A DNA stretch of 64,000 bases from Colwellia sp. BRX10-3 (GTDB lineage: Bacteria > Pseudomonadota > Gammaproteobacteria > Enterobacterales > Alteromonadaceae): contig NZ_JACGWA010000002.1 of assembly GCF_014077505.1 (NCBI RefSeq), positions 354,938 to 418,937 on the forward strand, in the 5' to 3' direction. Within the stretch, counting starts at the first letter, position 1; each line of letters begins with the position of its first letter. The translations under genes were made by a program, and so were the position numbers. Positions 63,658 through 64,000 of this stretch are shown piece after piece. The notes beneath the pieces are model-generated. The model was not told where the DNA came from. It saw only the letters and a list, made by a program, of their open reading frames with translations, and ran no database searches.

Positions 63658-63707
63658 GCTTAAGGTAATGCCTATGGTTCTTTTATAGTTCGCTTATAAG
63701 CTTCAGG
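63624..63707. repeat. 42-bp tandem duplication across the FecR-gene stop codon
   Basis: The segment 63624-63665, which includes the last codons and the stop, is followed at once by a diverged copy (63666-63707). Both contain TAATGCC.ATGGTTCTTTTA and CATAAGCTT or TATAAGCTT. The copy lies in the leader of the next gene. Confidence 0.85.
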
Positions 63708-63716
63708 ATAAATATA

Positions 63717-64000
63717 ATGTTTAGTAGTAAATATGTTTATATTATAACTTGTTTAAGCCTTGCAGCTTGTGGTGGCGGTTCAGAAACTTCAAAAGAAGTG
63801 ATAAATCCAGCACCGGTAATAACGGCACCTCAGTCTTCACCTACACAAACGGTAGACTTATCTGGACAGGCCGGCGAATCACTTTCAGTAGTTAAAAAAG
63901 TGGCTGGCGTACAAAGCGAAAGCACGAGCTCGGTGAACACGAGTTTCTCTAATGCCATTGGCACACTCAGACATGCAAGCTCAAATGGCATAGTCGAAGG
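63717..64000 (+). CDS. Lipoprotein, 5' part (runs off the window)
   Basis: The ATG at 63717 opens a frame to the right edge (94 codons). The start MFSSKYVYIITCLSLAACGG has a lipobox (LAAC, Cys18) for lipidation, with a Gly-rich spacer after it. Beyond residue 30 the mature part is rich in Ser, Thr and Val without a recognised domain. It follows the FecR gene by 59 bp and is likely part of the same operon. Confidence 0.75.
   Translation, partial: MFSSKYVYIITCLSLAACGGGSETSKEVINPAPVITAPQSSPTQTVDLSGQAGESLSVVKKVAGVQSESTSSVNTSFSNAIGTLRHASSNGIVE

Overview
The window is A+T-rich gammaproteobacterial chromosome. The RecA, MutS and RpoS sequences, the rpoS-mutS-recA gene order and the FecR / TPR-barrel genes suggest a marine Alteromonadales member close to Colwellia or Thalassotalea; this placement is inferred from family resemblance only. 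Backbone genes are the 3' end of rpoS (1-251), mutS on the minus strand (354-2909), recA with a LexA-type SOS box (59497-60616), and a three-gene envelope cluster (61108 to the right edge).

Between mutS and recA lies an integrated element of about 55.6 kb. It is bounded by a perfect 28-bp direct repeat at 3022-3049 and 58625-58652, has a P4-type tyrosine integrase just inside its left end (3180-4454), and has an AlpA-type excisionase-like gene near its right end (58200-58385). A second tyrosine integrase (8845-10152) and a second AlpA-like gene (40153-40326) suggest a composite history. No conjugation or phage structural genes were recognised.

The cargo is almost entirely genome defence and toxin-antitoxin material. 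From left to right: (1) a tripartite HipBST-type module (4917-6569). (2) A satellite of eleven 55-bp tandem repeats (6982-7565). (3) A control region with a helix-turn-helix/zinc-finger protein, repeated GTGTACACC operators and a divergent CsrA-like protein (7656-8801). (4) An array of 13-bp iterons at 24-bp spacing (10534-10661) and four unknown genes (10913-13750). (5) A full Dpd-type 7-deazaguanine DNA modification/restriction cluster (13816-39496). FolE, QueD, QueE and QueC make preQ0; DpdA and DpdB put it into DNA; DpdC converts it further; DpdE, F, G, H, I, J, K and D form the large restriction block. Three unknown genes sit between queD and folE. (6) A DarTG DNA ADP-ribosylation toxin-antitoxin pair (40585-41909). 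(7) A seven-gene block of vWA, PP2C phosphatase, Ser/Thr kinase, SF1 helicase, a protein ending in a HEPN-like RxxxxH motif, a coiled-coil McrB-like AAA+ ATPase and a McrC-like DUF2357 protein (42608-54263). This block is the best candidate for a poorly described system. (8) A DUF4145/Sel1 protein, a CARF-winged-helix protein of the NE0113 family with no CRISPR array or cas genes in view, and two small genes including a partial MbcA/ParS-type antitoxin (54358-57974).

The genes appear organised in tight polycistrons. queE is followed by dpdE-F and then dpdG-H-I-J-K-D on the plus strand. queD-dpdC-dpdA-dpdB-queC runs on the minus strand and converges on the first block at a hairpin region near 32.9 kb. 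The kinase/Mcr-like block is one operon with repeated stop-start overlaps. All functional calls rest on motifs read by eye and on gene context; no database search was possible.
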